Shown: positions 40,802 to 48,832 of the stretch, one piece after another | Position numbering within the stretch: position 1 is the first letter of the stretch | Layout of the letters: the number at the start of each line of letters is the position of its first letter | Assembly (NCBI GenBank): GCA_029266635.1 | Contig: JAQSWM010000001.1 | Location: forward strand, 248,001 to 312,000 | DNA: 64,000 nucleotides | Direction: 5' to 3' | Origin: Sphingobacteriaceae bacterium | GTDB lineage: Bacteria > Bacteroidota > Bacteroidia > Sphingobacteriales > Sphingobacteriaceae | Notes under the pieces: generated by a model | The model's database searches: none | What the model was told of the DNA's origin: nothing | The model's input: the letters and a program-made list of their open reading frames with translations, nothing else | Made by a program: the position numbers and the translations under genes

Positions 40802-42181
40802 ATGGAAAAACAAAAAGAACTATTTGGGCACCCGGTTGGGCTGTATATACTTTTCTTTACAGAACTATGGGAACGCTTCAGCTACTATGGCATGAGGGCG
40901 CTCCTCGTTCTTTTTTTGGTGGCCTCTACAAATGGGCAGAATCCCGGCTTTGGCTGGACAAAAGTTGACGCACTTGGCCTTTACGGCATTTACACTGCCT
41001 TGGTTTATATTTCTTCCATCCCGGGAGGAATACTTGCCGACAAAGTTCTAGGTCAAAAGAAAACCGTTATGCTTGGCGGATGGCTCCTAGTAGCAGGGCA
41101 CTCTGTTTTAGCTATTCAGGCCGAGTGGGCTTTTTATACAGGTATCGCACTGATCATTGCAGGTGTAGGATGTTTGAAACCTAATATTTCCAGCATGGTT
41201 GGCGAACTCTATGCTCCCGGCGATGATCGCAGAGATAAAGGTTTTACGATTTTTTACATCGGCATAAACGTAGGCGCTCTCATTGCTGGTTTAACAGTTG
41301 GTGTTGTCGGCGAGGTGTATGGCTGGCATTATGGCTTCGGAATGGCTGGTATAGGCATGGCTTTAGGACAGATCGGATTTTTATTTGGTCAGAAGTATCT
41401 GAGACATGTGGGCAATTCTCCGAAGGAATTTGCGGCAACCCACAAGGCTGCATTAAACAAGCCACTTACCAAAATTGAAAAAGACAGAGTAGTTGTAATG
41501 CTGATCTCGTTCCTGATGATCATAGTTTTTTGGGGCGCATTTGAACAGGCGGGCGGCTTAATGAACCTCTACGCTGCAGAAAAAACCGATCGTACTATAG
41601 GCAGTTTTACCGTTCCTGCAACTGTTTTCCAATCAGTAAATTCATTTTTCATCATCAGCCTTGGAGTAGTTGTTGCAAACTTCTGGTACAGGCGTAAAAA
41701 ACGTGGCAGCGAGTCATCCTCTATCTTCAAAATGGCGATGGGTATCATCATCATGGGATTAGGATTTGTGTTTATGGCTTTGGCATCAAATCAGTATGAG
41801 AATGAGGGAGCATCAGCGATGTACTGGCTGATCTTTGCTTACTTGTTCCATACGGTTGGAGAGCTCTCCGCCTCACCGGTAGCTTTATCGTACGTAACCA
41901 AGCTAGCTCCGCTAAAATATTATTCTTTAATGATGGGGGCTTATTTTGCGGCTACAGGTATGGGAAATTATCTGGCGGGGTGGGTTGGCCAATGGTCGCA
42001 AACAGCTGGCGAAAAAGAAATATTCATAGGAATTACCATATTCTGTGTGATTTTCGGAGGACTTGTAATTGCCATTTTGAAACCTTTGAAACGATTGGCT
42101 CACAATGCTGAAGATATGACTGAAGAGGAACACACAGCTATGCTTAACACCCAGGAGATTGAAGTAAATAAGGCTCTTTAA
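40802..42181 (+). CDS. POT-family proton-dependent peptide transporter
   Basis: 459 residues with about 12-14 transmembrane helices. The family motif ELWERFSYYGMRALLVLFL on helix 1 holds the ExxER proton-coupling residues. Other blocks are GGILADKVLGQKKTVMLGG between helices 2 and 3, the FTIFYIGINVGALIAG PTR2 signature, and the FWGAFEQAGGLMNLYA helix 7 region. It imports di- and tripeptides with protons. Single gene with a hairpin behind it. Confidence 0.94.
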   Translation: MEKQKELFGHPVGLYILFFTELWERFSYYGMRALLVLFLVASTNGQNPGFGWTKVDALGLYGIYTALVYISSIPGGILADKVLGQKKTVMLGGWLLVAGHSVLAIQAEWAFYTGIALIIAGVGCLKPNISSMVGELYAPGDDRRDKGFTIFYIGINVGALIAGLTVGVVGEVYGWHYGFGMAGIGMALGQIGFLFGQKYLRHVGNSPKEFAATHKAALNKPLTKIEKDRVVVMLISFLMIIVFWGAFEQAGGLMNLYAAEKTDRTIGSFTVPATVFQSVNSFFIISLGVVVANFWYRRKKRGSESSSIFKMAMGIIIMGLGFVFMALASNQYENEGASAMYWLIFAYLFHTVGELSASPVALSYVTKLAPLKYYSLMMGAYFAATGMGNYLAGWVGQWSQTAGEKEIFIGITIFCVIFGGLVIAILKPLKRLAHNAEDMTEEEHTAMLNTQEIEVNKAL

Positions 42182-42204
42182 TAATCGGCTCTATTCAATA
42201 TATT

Positions 42205-42235
42205 ACATGCCACAGTTGATCAAACTGTGGCATGT
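42205..42235 (+). terminator. Hairpin after the peptide transporter gene
   Basis: 13-bp inverted repeat ACATGCCACAGTT / AACTGTGGCATGT with a five-base loop. There is no strong T-tract, so termination may be incomplete. The far arm covers a GTG (42227) that would otherwise be a start of the next gene. Confidence 0.6.
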
Positions 42236-42247
42236 GCATTTATAGAT

Positions 42248-42255
42248 TATCTTTG
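42248..42255 (+). promoter_or_regulatory. Candidate -7 element of the glycosyltransferase gene
   Basis: TATCTTTG matches TAnnTTTG. It predicts a transcript start near 42262, between the two possible GTG starts, and so supports the GTG at 42275. Confidence 0.5.
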
Positions 42256-42274
42256 CTGGCTCAACATTTATTAC

Positions 42275-43018
42275 GTGCTTTCAGACAGTATCGTCCTCAT
42301 CCCTACCTACAACGAGAAAGAAAACATCGAAAAAATTATTCGAAAGGTTTTTTCTCTGCCACACAACTTCCATATCCTGATTATTGACGATGGCTCGCCT
42401 GATGGCACAGCCGACATTGTAAAAAGCCTCACTACAGAATTCCAGGGTAAGCTTCACATCGAAGAGCGGAAAGGAAAGCTCGGGCTTGGCACAGCTTACG
42501 TTCATGGGTTTAAATGGGCGCTGGCCCGCAGTTATTTTTACATTTTTGAAATGGATGCAGACTTCTCTCACAATCCGGATGATCTGACTCGCTTACGGCA
42601 GGCTTGCCTTAAGGGCGCCGACGTCGCAATTGGATCCAGATACGTAAAGGGGGTGAATGTGGTTAACTGGCCCATGAGCCGGGTGCTGATGTCGTATTTT
42701 GCGTCGATGTATGTGCGCTTTATCACACGAATAAATATTCAGGACGCTACCGCAGGTTTTAAATGCTACAAACGCACAGTTCTGGAAACGATCAACATTG
42801 ACCGCATTAAGTTTGTGGGATATGCCTTCCAGATAGAAATGAAATTTACAGCTATCCTCCACGGCTTTAAAGTAGTGGAAGTTCCAATCATCTTCACCGA
42901 CCGCACGGAAGGAACGTCGAAAATGAGCACACGAATTTTTCGCGAAGCATTCCTGGGAGTAATTCAGATGAAGGTTAACAGCCTCTTCCGGGACTATCCT
43001 AAAGCAAAAGCTATCTAA
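42275..43018 (+). CDS. Polyprenol monophosphomannose synthase-like GT2 glycosyltransferase
   Basis: 248 residues from GTG 42275 (LSDSIVLIPTYNEKEN). The protein is a GT2 enzyme of the DPM1 type without C-terminal membrane helices: PTYNEKENI, IIDDGSPDGTADIV as nucleotide-sugar site, FEMDADFSHNPDDL with the metal-binding DAD, and VAIGSRYVKG. These transfer mannose from GDP-mannose to polyprenyl phosphate; Bacteroidota homologues feed lipid-linked sugars to protein or envelope glycosylation. The longer start at 42227 would lie upstream of the promoter-like element and inside a hairpin. Confidence 0.88.
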   Translation: MLSDSIVLIPTYNEKENIEKIIRKVFSLPHNFHILIIDDGSPDGTADIVKSLTTEFQGKLHIEERKGKLGLGTAYVHGFKWALARSYFYIFEMDADFSHNPDDLTRLRQACLKGADVAIGSRYVKGVNVVNWPMSRVLMSYFASMYVRFITRINIQDATAGFKCYKRTVLETINIDRIKFVGYAFQIEMKFTAILHGFKVVEVPIIFTDRTEGTSKMSTRIFREAFLGVIQMKVNSLFRDYPKAKAI

Positions 43019-44082
43019 ACTTTGGGCTCCTGCTGGCTAAGACAGTGGAAGCTGCCCAAGCCCCAGATTATATCGGTTGAATCCAGTCCAACTACTTTCC
43101 TTCCGGGGAAGCATGAGGCGATAACTTCTAACGCCTTCTCATCTTTATCGCAGCGATACGTAGGAACCATTACGTGTTTGTTGCTGATGTAGAAGTTCGC
43201 GTAGGATGCAGGTAAACGTGTATCCTCGTAAATCACAGCATCCGGCATTGGCAATTCGATAATATTGAGCTGCTTCCCGTCCAGGAGGCGCATCTGGCTC
43301 AACTGCCTTAAATTAGTTTGAAGCAAGGCATAGTTATCGTCGTGCTTGTTTGTTTCCACTACAGAGAGAACGGTATCTTCATTCACAAAGCGGATTGTAT
43401 CATCAATGTGCCCGTCGGTATCATCCCCCACAATGCCTTCATCAACCCAAAGCACCTGCTCCATTCCATAATAATCGTACAAATATTGTTCGATCTGCGC
43501 TTGATTTAGATGTGGATTTCTATTCTCATTTAGAAGGCAGCAGGTGGATGTAAGAATCGTTCCTTTTCCATTAAACTCCACAGATCCGCCCTCCATGATT
43601 ATTCCGGGGTGGAAAACGGGTATATCGAACTGTTTACCAATGAGCGTCGGCACTACATCATCCAGATCGAATGGGGGATATTTTCCTCCCCAGGCATTGA
43701 AGCCCCAGTCCACAATCACCTTCTTCTGTTCCGCGTTTGGATTGACCAGAAATGCAGGACCGTGATCGCGGCACCAGGCATCGTTTGTAGGATGATTATA
43801 AAATTCTACTCTGCTCATGTCCACACCAGCAGCCTGCAAGTGTGTAATTGCCGAATTCCGTACCGTCTCATCAGCATTTATCCGAACGATCTCACTTTCA
43901 GTAAGCAGCTTTACAAACTGGCTGTACACGGAATAAATGGATTGTAGCTTGCCTGGCCAGCTTTCTTCCTTGTGCGGCCAGGAGAGCCAGGTTGCCTCGT
44001 GCTCAGCCCACTCGGGTGGGAAGTAGTAGCCTTGTTCTTTAGGAGTTGCCTTTGAGTCGATAGTGGATAGTCGATAGTCCAT
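43015..44082 (-). CDS. aguA: Agmatine deiminase
   Basis: Converts agmatine to N-carbamoylputrescine. 355 residues from ATG 44082. Family blocks are EQGYYFPPEWAEHEATWLSWPH, DAWCRDHGPAF, the GGSVEFNGKGT loop, GDDTDGHIDDT and the C-terminal catalytic Cys347 in GLGSFHCLSQQ. The first 11 residues (MDYRLSTIDSK) come from a heptamer repeat array rather than from the enzyme, and the ATG is the last part of a 9-bp repeat arm. The next enzyme of the pathway, aguB, is on the same strand but 0.4 kb upstream behind an inserted four-helix-bundle gene. Confidence 0.93.
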   Translation of the reverse strand: MDYRLSTIDSKATPKEQGYYFPPEWAEHEATWLSWPHKEESWPGKLQSIYSVYSQFVKLLTESEIVRINADETVRNSAITHLQAAGVDMSRVEFYNHPTNDAWCRDHGPAFLVNPNAEQKKVIVDWGFNAWGGKYPPFDLDDVVPTLIGKQFDIPVFHPGIIMEGGSVEFNGKGTILTSTCCLLNENRNPHLNQAQIEQYLYDYYGMEQVLWVDEGIVGDDTDGHIDDTIRFVNEDTVLSVVETNKHDDNYALLQTNLRQLSQMRLLDGKQLNIIELPMPDAVIYEDTRLPASYANFYISNKHVMVPTYRCDKDEKALEVIASCFPGRKVVGLDSTDIIWGLGSFHCLSQQEPKV

Positions 44083-44090
44083 AGCTATAG
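44054..44090. repeat. Left heptamer repeat array of the four-helix-bundle element
   Basis: On the minus strand the sequence runs in steps of seven: CTATGGA, CTATCGA, CTATCCA, CTATCGA, CTC. The plus-strand ATAGTCCAT (44074-44082) is the inverted partner of ATGGACTAT at 44472-44480. The array encodes the start codon and first residues of aguA. Confidence 0.7.
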
Positions 44091-44438
44091 CGTATTTCTT
44101 AAGGCTGTAATCATTTTCACAAGGAGTTCGCATTCGGCGTATAGTTCGCTGAAGATAGCTTCAGATATATAAGATCTCCTCTTTGCTATAAACAAACACG
44201 AAACAACTTCAATAGCAGAGCGGAGGGAATAATTTAGAAATAATTTATAGGTAGCATTGCTTTGTCCGGTACTACCCTCTGCTATATTCAGAACGACGAA
44301 ATCTGAAGCTCTTTTGATTTGTGATGTCAGAACAAACAGCTCGTCTTTAGGAAAATTAGATTTAGTGACAAGGTGAATCTTGTCGTTTAGATCCATTGCT
44401 TTTTGCCAAACATGTAAGTTCTCGAACTTGAATGCCAT
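44085..44438 (-). CDS. Four-helix-bundle protein (S23 / 23S rRNA intervening-sequence family)
   Basis: 117 residues of the S23/IVP family: FENLHVWQKAMDLNDKIH at the N-terminus, FPKDELFVLTSQIKRASDFVVLNIAEGSTG and a C-terminal helix with ELLVKMITALRN. Homologues were first seen in intervening sequences of 23S rRNA genes, and in Bacteroidota they occur as dispersed genes; a pentameric helical-bundle structure is known for a relative, but the function is not. It lies between aguB and aguA, with heptamer arrays on both sides, and its stop is two bases from the aguA start, so it probably arrived as a unit. Confidence 0.88.
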   Translation of the reverse strand: MAFKFENLHVWQKAMDLNDKIHLVTKSNFPKDELFVLTSQIKRASDFVVLNIAEGSTGQSNATYKLFLNYSLRSAIEVVSCLFIAKRRSYISEAIFSELYAECELLVKMITALRNTL

Positions 44439-44461
44439 AACTTAAAATTGCTGTCCGGTGA

Positions 44462-44484
44462 ACCATGGACGATGGACTATAGAC
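44462..44484. repeat. Right heptamer repeat array of the four-helix-bundle element
   Basis: Plus-strand heptamers CCATGGA, CGATGGA, CTATAGA. In opposite orientation to the left array; both flank the four-helix-bundle gene. Confidence 0.65.
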
Positions 44485-44490
44485 CAGTAG

Positions 44491-45366
44491 CTAGTCCTCA
44501 TCAATATACCTCTTCGTAATTTGCTGATAAGAATCAATTCTCCTGTCTCTCATAAACGGCCAGTGCGTGCGATAACTGTCGGTCTTAGCAAGATCAACTT
44601 CCTGAACAATCACTTCTTCATCTGTATGGGAAGCTTGGTAAATAACAGATCCAAAGGGGTTGGCGACAAATGAACCGCCCCAGAATTTTATCCCGGCTTC
44701 CACTCCCACCCTGTTTACGCTCACCACGTGCACGCCATTGGCAACCGCGTGGCTGCGCTGAATGGTTTGCCAGGCATTGTATTGTTCGGTGTTGGTACCC
44801 TCGTCCTGGGTGTGAGCCCAGCCAATTGCGGTTGGATAGAAAAGAACTTCAGCTCCCATCAGAGATGTGATCCGGGCAGCTTCAGGATACCACTGATCCC
44901 AGCAGATCAATACGCCTATCGTGGCAAATTTGGTTTTGAACACTTTGTAGCCGAGATCGCCAGGCGTGAAATAGAATTTCTCGTAAAATCCGGGATCATC
45001 CGGAATATGCATTTTGCGGTATTTGCCGAGGTATGTGCCATCAGCATCCAGAACTGCTGTAGTATTGTGATAAATCCCCTGCGCACGTTTCTCAAAAAGC
45101 GAGGCAATTATTACCACATTCAGCTCTTTGGCAACCTCACTAAGCGCATCAGTTGAAGATCCCGGGATGCTTTCTGCCAAAGAAAAATTGTCGTAGTTTT
45201 CCTCATCACAGAAATACAATGAAGTAAAAAGCTCCTGCAGGCACACAATCTGCGCACCTTTTGCAGCTGCTTCTTTCACTTTGGCAATTGCCTTTTCAAG
45301 GTTCTCCGACTTATTTGCCGTGCACGACATTTGCACTAATCCGATGCTAACATTTTTTTGCTTCAT
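44491..45366 (-). CDS. aguB: N-carbamoylputrescine amidohydrolase
   Basis: 291-residue nitrilase-family enzyme that releases putrescine from N-carbamoylputrescine. The triad is Glu45 in CLQELFTSLYF, Lys118 in KYRKMHIPDDPGFYEKFYF and Cys155 in VLICWDQWYPEAAR; these extended motifs are those of AguB. The next conserved block is TEQYNAWQTIQRSHA. With aguA it forms the agmatine route to putrescine. ATG 45366, preceded by a consensus promoter element. Confidence 0.93.
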   Translation of the reverse strand: MKQKNVSIGLVQMSCTANKSENLEKAIAKVKEAAAKGAQIVCLQELFTSLYFCDEENYDNFSLAESIPGSSTDALSEVAKELNVVIIASLFEKRAQGIYHNTTAVLDADGTYLGKYRKMHIPDDPGFYEKFYFTPGDLGYKVFKTKFATIGVLICWDQWYPEAARITSLMGAEVLFYPTAIGWAHTQDEGTNTEQYNAWQTIQRSHAVANGVHVVSVNRVGVEAGIKFWGGSFVANPFGSVIYQASHTDEEVIVQEVDLAKTDSYRTHWPFMRDRRIDSYQQITKRYIDED

Positions 45367-45398
45367 GTGCTTTTTAAATGAGGCTGTTTAAACGAGTG

Positions 45399-45406
45399 CA
45401 AAAGTA
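45399..45406 (-). promoter_or_regulatory. Candidate -7 element of aguB
   Basis: The minus strand reads TACTTTTG, matching TAnnTTTG exactly and placing the start of transcription about 27 bases before the aguB ATG. CAAA (TTTG on the minus strand) lies 23 bases further, longer than the usual 19-21. Confidence 0.45.
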
Positions 45407-45562
45407 TAAAATCAACAGGACAGCGCTCTCAAATTAATGCAATCTTCGGCGCAACTGATTATTTGGAATATCAATCGGGTAAGTTTACATGAATTGCTAT
45501 CTTTATCGCCTCAATAATAACGGCTAAAACAGCACTATAAAGCACGTTTAACGAGGAAGTTC

Positions 45563-46309
45563 ATGAGCAATAAAGCAAATTTAAATAAGGACGAAGTCTT
45601 TGCCGAGGAGATCACCAAGGCTTCTGATTTCAAATTCGGCGCAAAGGTGGCCAGTGTTTTTGACGACATGGTAAGCCGGTCAGTGCCTTATTACGGAGAA
45701 ATTCAGCGGATGATCGCCGAACTGGCAGCAGATCAGGTTCAAAAAGGCACTGATGTTTATGACCTGGGATGCTCGACTGGAACAACGATGATCGGCATGA
45801 ACACGCTTGTTGATCCGACCATCCGTTTTGTTGGGATAGATGACTCGAAGGAAATGCTCGACAAGTGCGATGTCAAATTGAAGGAGGCTGGGTTTGTAAG
45901 GCCGTACGAACTCCGGGTAGCAGACCTTGGCGAGAAAGTTGAAATCACCAATGCATCTGTTGTAGTTTTGTGCTTAACGCTTCAGTTTATCCGGCCGCTC
46001 TATCGCGAAAAGCTGCTGAAAACTATTTTCGACGGGCTTGTACCGGGAGGTGTTCTGATCATTTCTGAAAAAATCCTTGCGGAAGAAAACAGCTTTAACC
46101 GCGACTTTATCAAATATTATTACGATTACAAGCGCCGCAACCATTACAGCGATATGGAAATCTCCCAAAAACGTGAGGCGCTGGAGAACGTGCTGATACC
46201 TTATAAACTCAGCGAAAATATCTATCTGCTTCGCGAGGCCGGTTTTGCGCATGTGGAAACCTTCTTCAAATGGTACAATTTCTCTGGCGTAATTGCCGTA
46301 AAAAAATAA
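45563..46309 (+). CDS. cmoA: Carboxy-S-adenosyl-L-methionine synthase
   Basis: 248 residues. CmoA converts SAM and prephenate to carboxy-SAM, the donor for the wobble base cmo5U in tRNA. Visible features are the N-terminal DEVFAEEITKASDFKFGAKVASVFDDM, motif I VYDLGCSTGTTMIGM and LCLTLQFIRPLYREKLLKTI, which distinguish CmoA from general methyltransferases. The partner cmoB is not next to it. Followed after one base by an ICMT-like membrane methyltransferase gene. Confidence 0.9.
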   Translation: MSNKANLNKDEVFAEEITKASDFKFGAKVASVFDDMVSRSVPYYGEIQRMIAELAADQVQKGTDVYDLGCSTGTTMIGMNTLVDPTIRFVGIDDSKEMLDKCDVKLKEAGFVRPYELRVADLGEKVEITNASVVVLCLTLQFIRPLYREKLLKTIFDGLVPGGVLIISEKILAEENSFNRDFIKYYYDYKRRNHYSDMEISQKREALENVLIPYKLSENIYLLREAGFAHVETFFKWYNFSGVIAVKK

Positions 46310-46310
46310 C

Positions 46311-47033
46311 ATGATTGCAATAGGCAACTTCTTCTTCAAGTACAGGAACTTCCTTTTTATATTCCTTTATTTCGCTTTATTTATTCCGTCCCCGCGGATT
46401 TTCACTACCGACAACTTTGGCGAACACTACTATTTGTGGCCTATTTGTATAGGTCTGTTCATCACTGTCTTGGGGCAGGCAATTCGGGGTGCCACCATCG
46501 GCTTAGCCTATATCGTGCGGGGCGGAAAAGACAAGAAAGTGTATGCAGAAGAGCTGGTTACGGAAGGGATTTTCAACCACGGCCGCAATCCATTATATGT
46601 AGGCAACATTTTGATGCTGGTAGGCGTAGGCATACTCAGCAACTCCATCATTTACGTGTTCATCTTCATCCCTTTGTTTCTCTTCATCTACCAGGCGATA
46701 GTTTTGGCTGAGGAAAACTTCCTCCGCAACAAGTTCGGGGAACAGTTTGATGAATACTGTGCACGGGTTAATCGTTGGTGGATCAGTCTGACAGGAATCG
46801 GAAAGACCTTTGGCAGCATGAAGTTCAACGCTAAACGTTGGATTTTGAAGGAATACAACACGCAATTTGTATGGCTTGCAGGGATTGCTGCAATTCTGCT
46901 GCTCAACTATCCTCACCTTACAGAGAACGACACAGATTTCAGGAATGCGCTTCTTACCGGAGCATTTATTGCTCTGGCTTTAGGATATATCCTGGTGCGC
47001 TGGCTGAAAAAGTCGGGCAGAATGGTGGAGTAA
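46311..47033 (+). CDS. Isoprenylcysteine-carboxyl-methyltransferase-like membrane protein
   Basis: 240 residues, with five or six transmembrane helices. The cofactor motif GIFNHGRNPLYVGNILMLVG and the following EENFLRNKFGEQFDEYCARVNRWW are typical of bacterial ICMT/PEMT-like enzymes (RNPxYxG and E-x-x-L). The C-terminal 60 residues add two more hydrophobic helices. The bacterial substrates of this family are mostly unknown. Cotranscribed with cmoA (1 base between stop and start). Confidence 0.85.
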   Translation: MIAIGNFFFKYRNFLFIFLYFALFIPSPRIFTTDNFGEHYYLWPICIGLFITVLGQAIRGATIGLAYIVRGGKDKKVYAEELVTEGIFNHGRNPLYVGNILMLVGVGILSNSIIYVFIFIPLFLFIYQAIVLAEENFLRNKFGEQFDEYCARVNRWWISLTGIGKTFGSMKFNAKRWILKEYNTQFVWLAGIAAILLLNYPHLTENDTDFRNALLTGAFIALALGYILVRWLKKSGRMVE

Positions 47034-47034
47034 C

Positions 47035-47445
47035 CTAGTTCTTCAAAAATCCTTTTTCTTTTAAAATACCCTTCACTTGCTTTCGGGTGCTGATGAGCCT
47101 TCCCAGCATTATCCCGGCAACGGTGCTGAAGCAAAACGCACTGAGAATTTCTCCGTGTAGCCAGTGTCCAAATATCCATTTCTTCGAAAATGAAAAACTC
47201 AGATAAAGCAGCAGCACAATTCCTCCTGCCCAATCCATCTTAGAAATAACCTTGCTGGTTTCTTCGTGCCAGAGAACAGTTGAGATACTCCCTACCGCAA
47301 AGCCGATGACTACGCCAAGGCCAAAACCACCAAGCGCCAACCATACCGTTATCACCTCAGTAAAAAGGTCATACGTCAATATCGCCGACATTATTAAGAG
47401 GATAGCATAAAAAATACGCAGCCGATATCGCAACTTCCGCTGCAC
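47035..47445 (-). CDS. Small membrane protein of unknown function
   Basis: 136 residues with a basic N-terminus (MQRKLRYRLR) and four hydrophobic segments: FYAILLIMSAILTYDLF, WLALGGFGLGVVIGFAVG, GGIVLLLYLSFSF and ILSAFCFSTVAGIMLG. The arrangement recalls CcdC-like membrane proteins but I cannot assign a family with confidence. The C-terminal tail is Lys-rich. It lies one base from the end of the convergent ICMT-like gene and shares its strand with the HMA and pyrF genes upstream. Confidence 0.7.
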   Translation of the reverse strand: MQRKLRYRLRIFYAILLIMSAILTYDLFTEVITVWLALGGFGLGVVIGFAVGSISTVLWHEETSKVISKMDWAGGIVLLLYLSFSFSKKWIFGHWLHGEILSAFCFSTVAGIMLGRLISTRKQVKGILKEKGFLKN

Positions 47446-47525
47446 GTAGTTTTTATCGAGTCGGGATTTTACAAACCGCTTGCACGTTGAACAACCCAGC
47501 AGCCGAAGGGTTTAGAGCGTCTGGA

Positions 47526-47738
47526 TTAGTTGATGGGCTCTGCCTGGAATCCTGCGCTTTTTACAACCTGTTCCACATCCCCGGCATTCATATCCTGAAC
47601 CTCTACTGTGAGCACCTTGTCAGAACTGTCGGTGTCAACTTTCCATTTGACGATACCTTTTGATTTAGCCATGAAGGGCGTAACAGCGTTTACGCAACCG
47701 TTACAATTTATATTGGTTTTGAATTTGAGCGTTTCCAT
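47526..47738 (-). CDS. Heavy-metal-associated (HMA) domain protein
   Basis: 70 residues from ATG 47738 (METLKFKTNINCNGC). One HMA ferredoxin-like domain with the metal-binding CxxC in NINCNGCVNAV and the usual VKSAGFQAEPI end. Such small proteins act as copper chaperones or donors to P-type ATPases; none of these ATPases is in the window. It is 30 bases downstream of pyrF on the same strand. Confidence 0.85.
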   Translation of the reverse strand: METLKFKTNINCNGCVNAVTPFMAKSKGIVKWKVDTDSSDKVLTVEVQDMNAGDVEQVVKSAGFQAEPIN

Positions 47739-47768
47739 ATTGATAAAACGCATTCGATTGGAATTGGT

Positions 47769-48596
47769 TTAGAAACCTATTTTATTTAGCTCGACAGCCA
47801 TCTCCTGCTGAATTTTCAGAGCCTCGACACGTGCCTTTTCGGCGAAGTCTTTTCCACTCGACGCATAGATTATAGAACGGGAGGAGTTTACGAGCAAGCC
47901 GCAGTCCGAGTTCATCCCATATTTGCAAACATCCTGAAGGCTTCCGCCCTGTGCGCCTACACCCGGAACAAGCAGGAAATGGTTCGGCGCATGTTTACGA
48001 ATACTGACAAAAGCCTCGCCGCGAGTGGCTCCAACCACGTACATCATATTCTCATGATTGCCCCACTCGCAGGACCGTTCAATAACGGCTTCAAACAAGT
48101 AGCCATCATCATTAGACAGAAACTGAAAATCTTTGCTGCCATTGTTAGACGTCAGCGCAAGGAGGATGACCCATTTGTCTTTAAATCCCAGAAAAGGCTT
48201 TACCGAATCGCTTCCCATATACGGGGCAACAGTGATGGAATCGAAGCTCATTCCCCCGCTTTTCTCATTAAAAAAGGCTTTGGCATACATTTCTGAGGTG
48301 TTGCCAATATCTCCGCGTTTTGCATCAGCTATGCTAAAGCAATCGTTAGGAAGATACTCCCATGTTTTCGCAAGGCTCTCCCATCCTGCAGCACCACGGC
48401 TCTCGTAAAATGCAGTGTTGGGTTTATAAGCAACACACAAATCATGAGTTGCATCTATTATCTGCCTGTTAAATTCAAAAATCGGATCTTCGGAGTCCAA
48501 CAAAAACTCAGGAATCTTGTTAATGTCGGTATCAAGGCCTACACAAAGGAATGACTGTTTGCTTTTGATCTGGGCTATTAGTTCAGAGCGGTTCAT
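47769..48596 (-). CDS. pyrF: Orotidine-5'-phosphate decarboxylase (type 2)
   Basis: Final step of UMP synthesis. 275 residues from ATG 48596 ([22 protein letters not shown]). The catalytic signature is [22 protein letters not shown] with the Asp-Lys-Asp network. The type-2 lineage has the long form and [14 protein letters not shown]. The 236 bases upstream hold no clear promoter; they are shared with divergent rho. Confidence 0.94.
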   Translation of the reverse strand: MNRSELIAQIKSKQSFLCVGLDTDINKIPEFLLDSEDPIFEFNRQIIDATHDLCVAYKPNTAFYESRGAAGWESLAKTWEYLPNDCFSIADAKRGDIGNTSEMYAKAFFNEKSGGMSFDSITVAPYMGSDSVKPFLGFKDKWVILLALTSNNGSKDFQFLSNDDGYLFEAVIERSCEWGNHENMMYVVGATRGEAFVSIRKHAPNHFLLVPGVGAQGGSLQDVCKYGMNSDCGLLVNSSRSIIYASSGKDFAEKARVEALKIQQEMAVELNKIGF

Positions 48597-48832
48597 AATC
48601 TGCACGAAATTATTAAAATGATCCGGCAGACTTATTTTTTTTCAAAGTTTTTGATAATTCCGATTTATTGCTTTACCATTGTGCCGTTATCTCAAAATTT
48701 AGCCTGTATCACAGGTGAAAATCATTGAAAACTTCTTTAAGCTGCCTTTCTGAGAGATCATACATGTTGGGTTCTGGTATCGCTTGAAAGATATTCTATA
48801 AAATAAAATCCATAAAATAATTCGAATTTTTG

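Noticed and set aside
42206-42236. Insertion-sequence end or att site at the perfect palindrome
   Set aside because: The arms are a single hairpin after a gene with no flanking repeats or transposase; a terminator is the simpler reading.
45367-45562. Small gene or RNA between aguB and cmoA
   Set aside because: No frame with a plausible start and no hairpin; only the aguB promoter element is supported.
48597-48832. Regulatory RNA or attenuator in the pyrF-rho intergenic region
   Set aside because: The 236 bases are AT-rich, but I see no convincing hairpin with T-tract, no known motif and no small frame; Rho autoregulation is possible but not visible.
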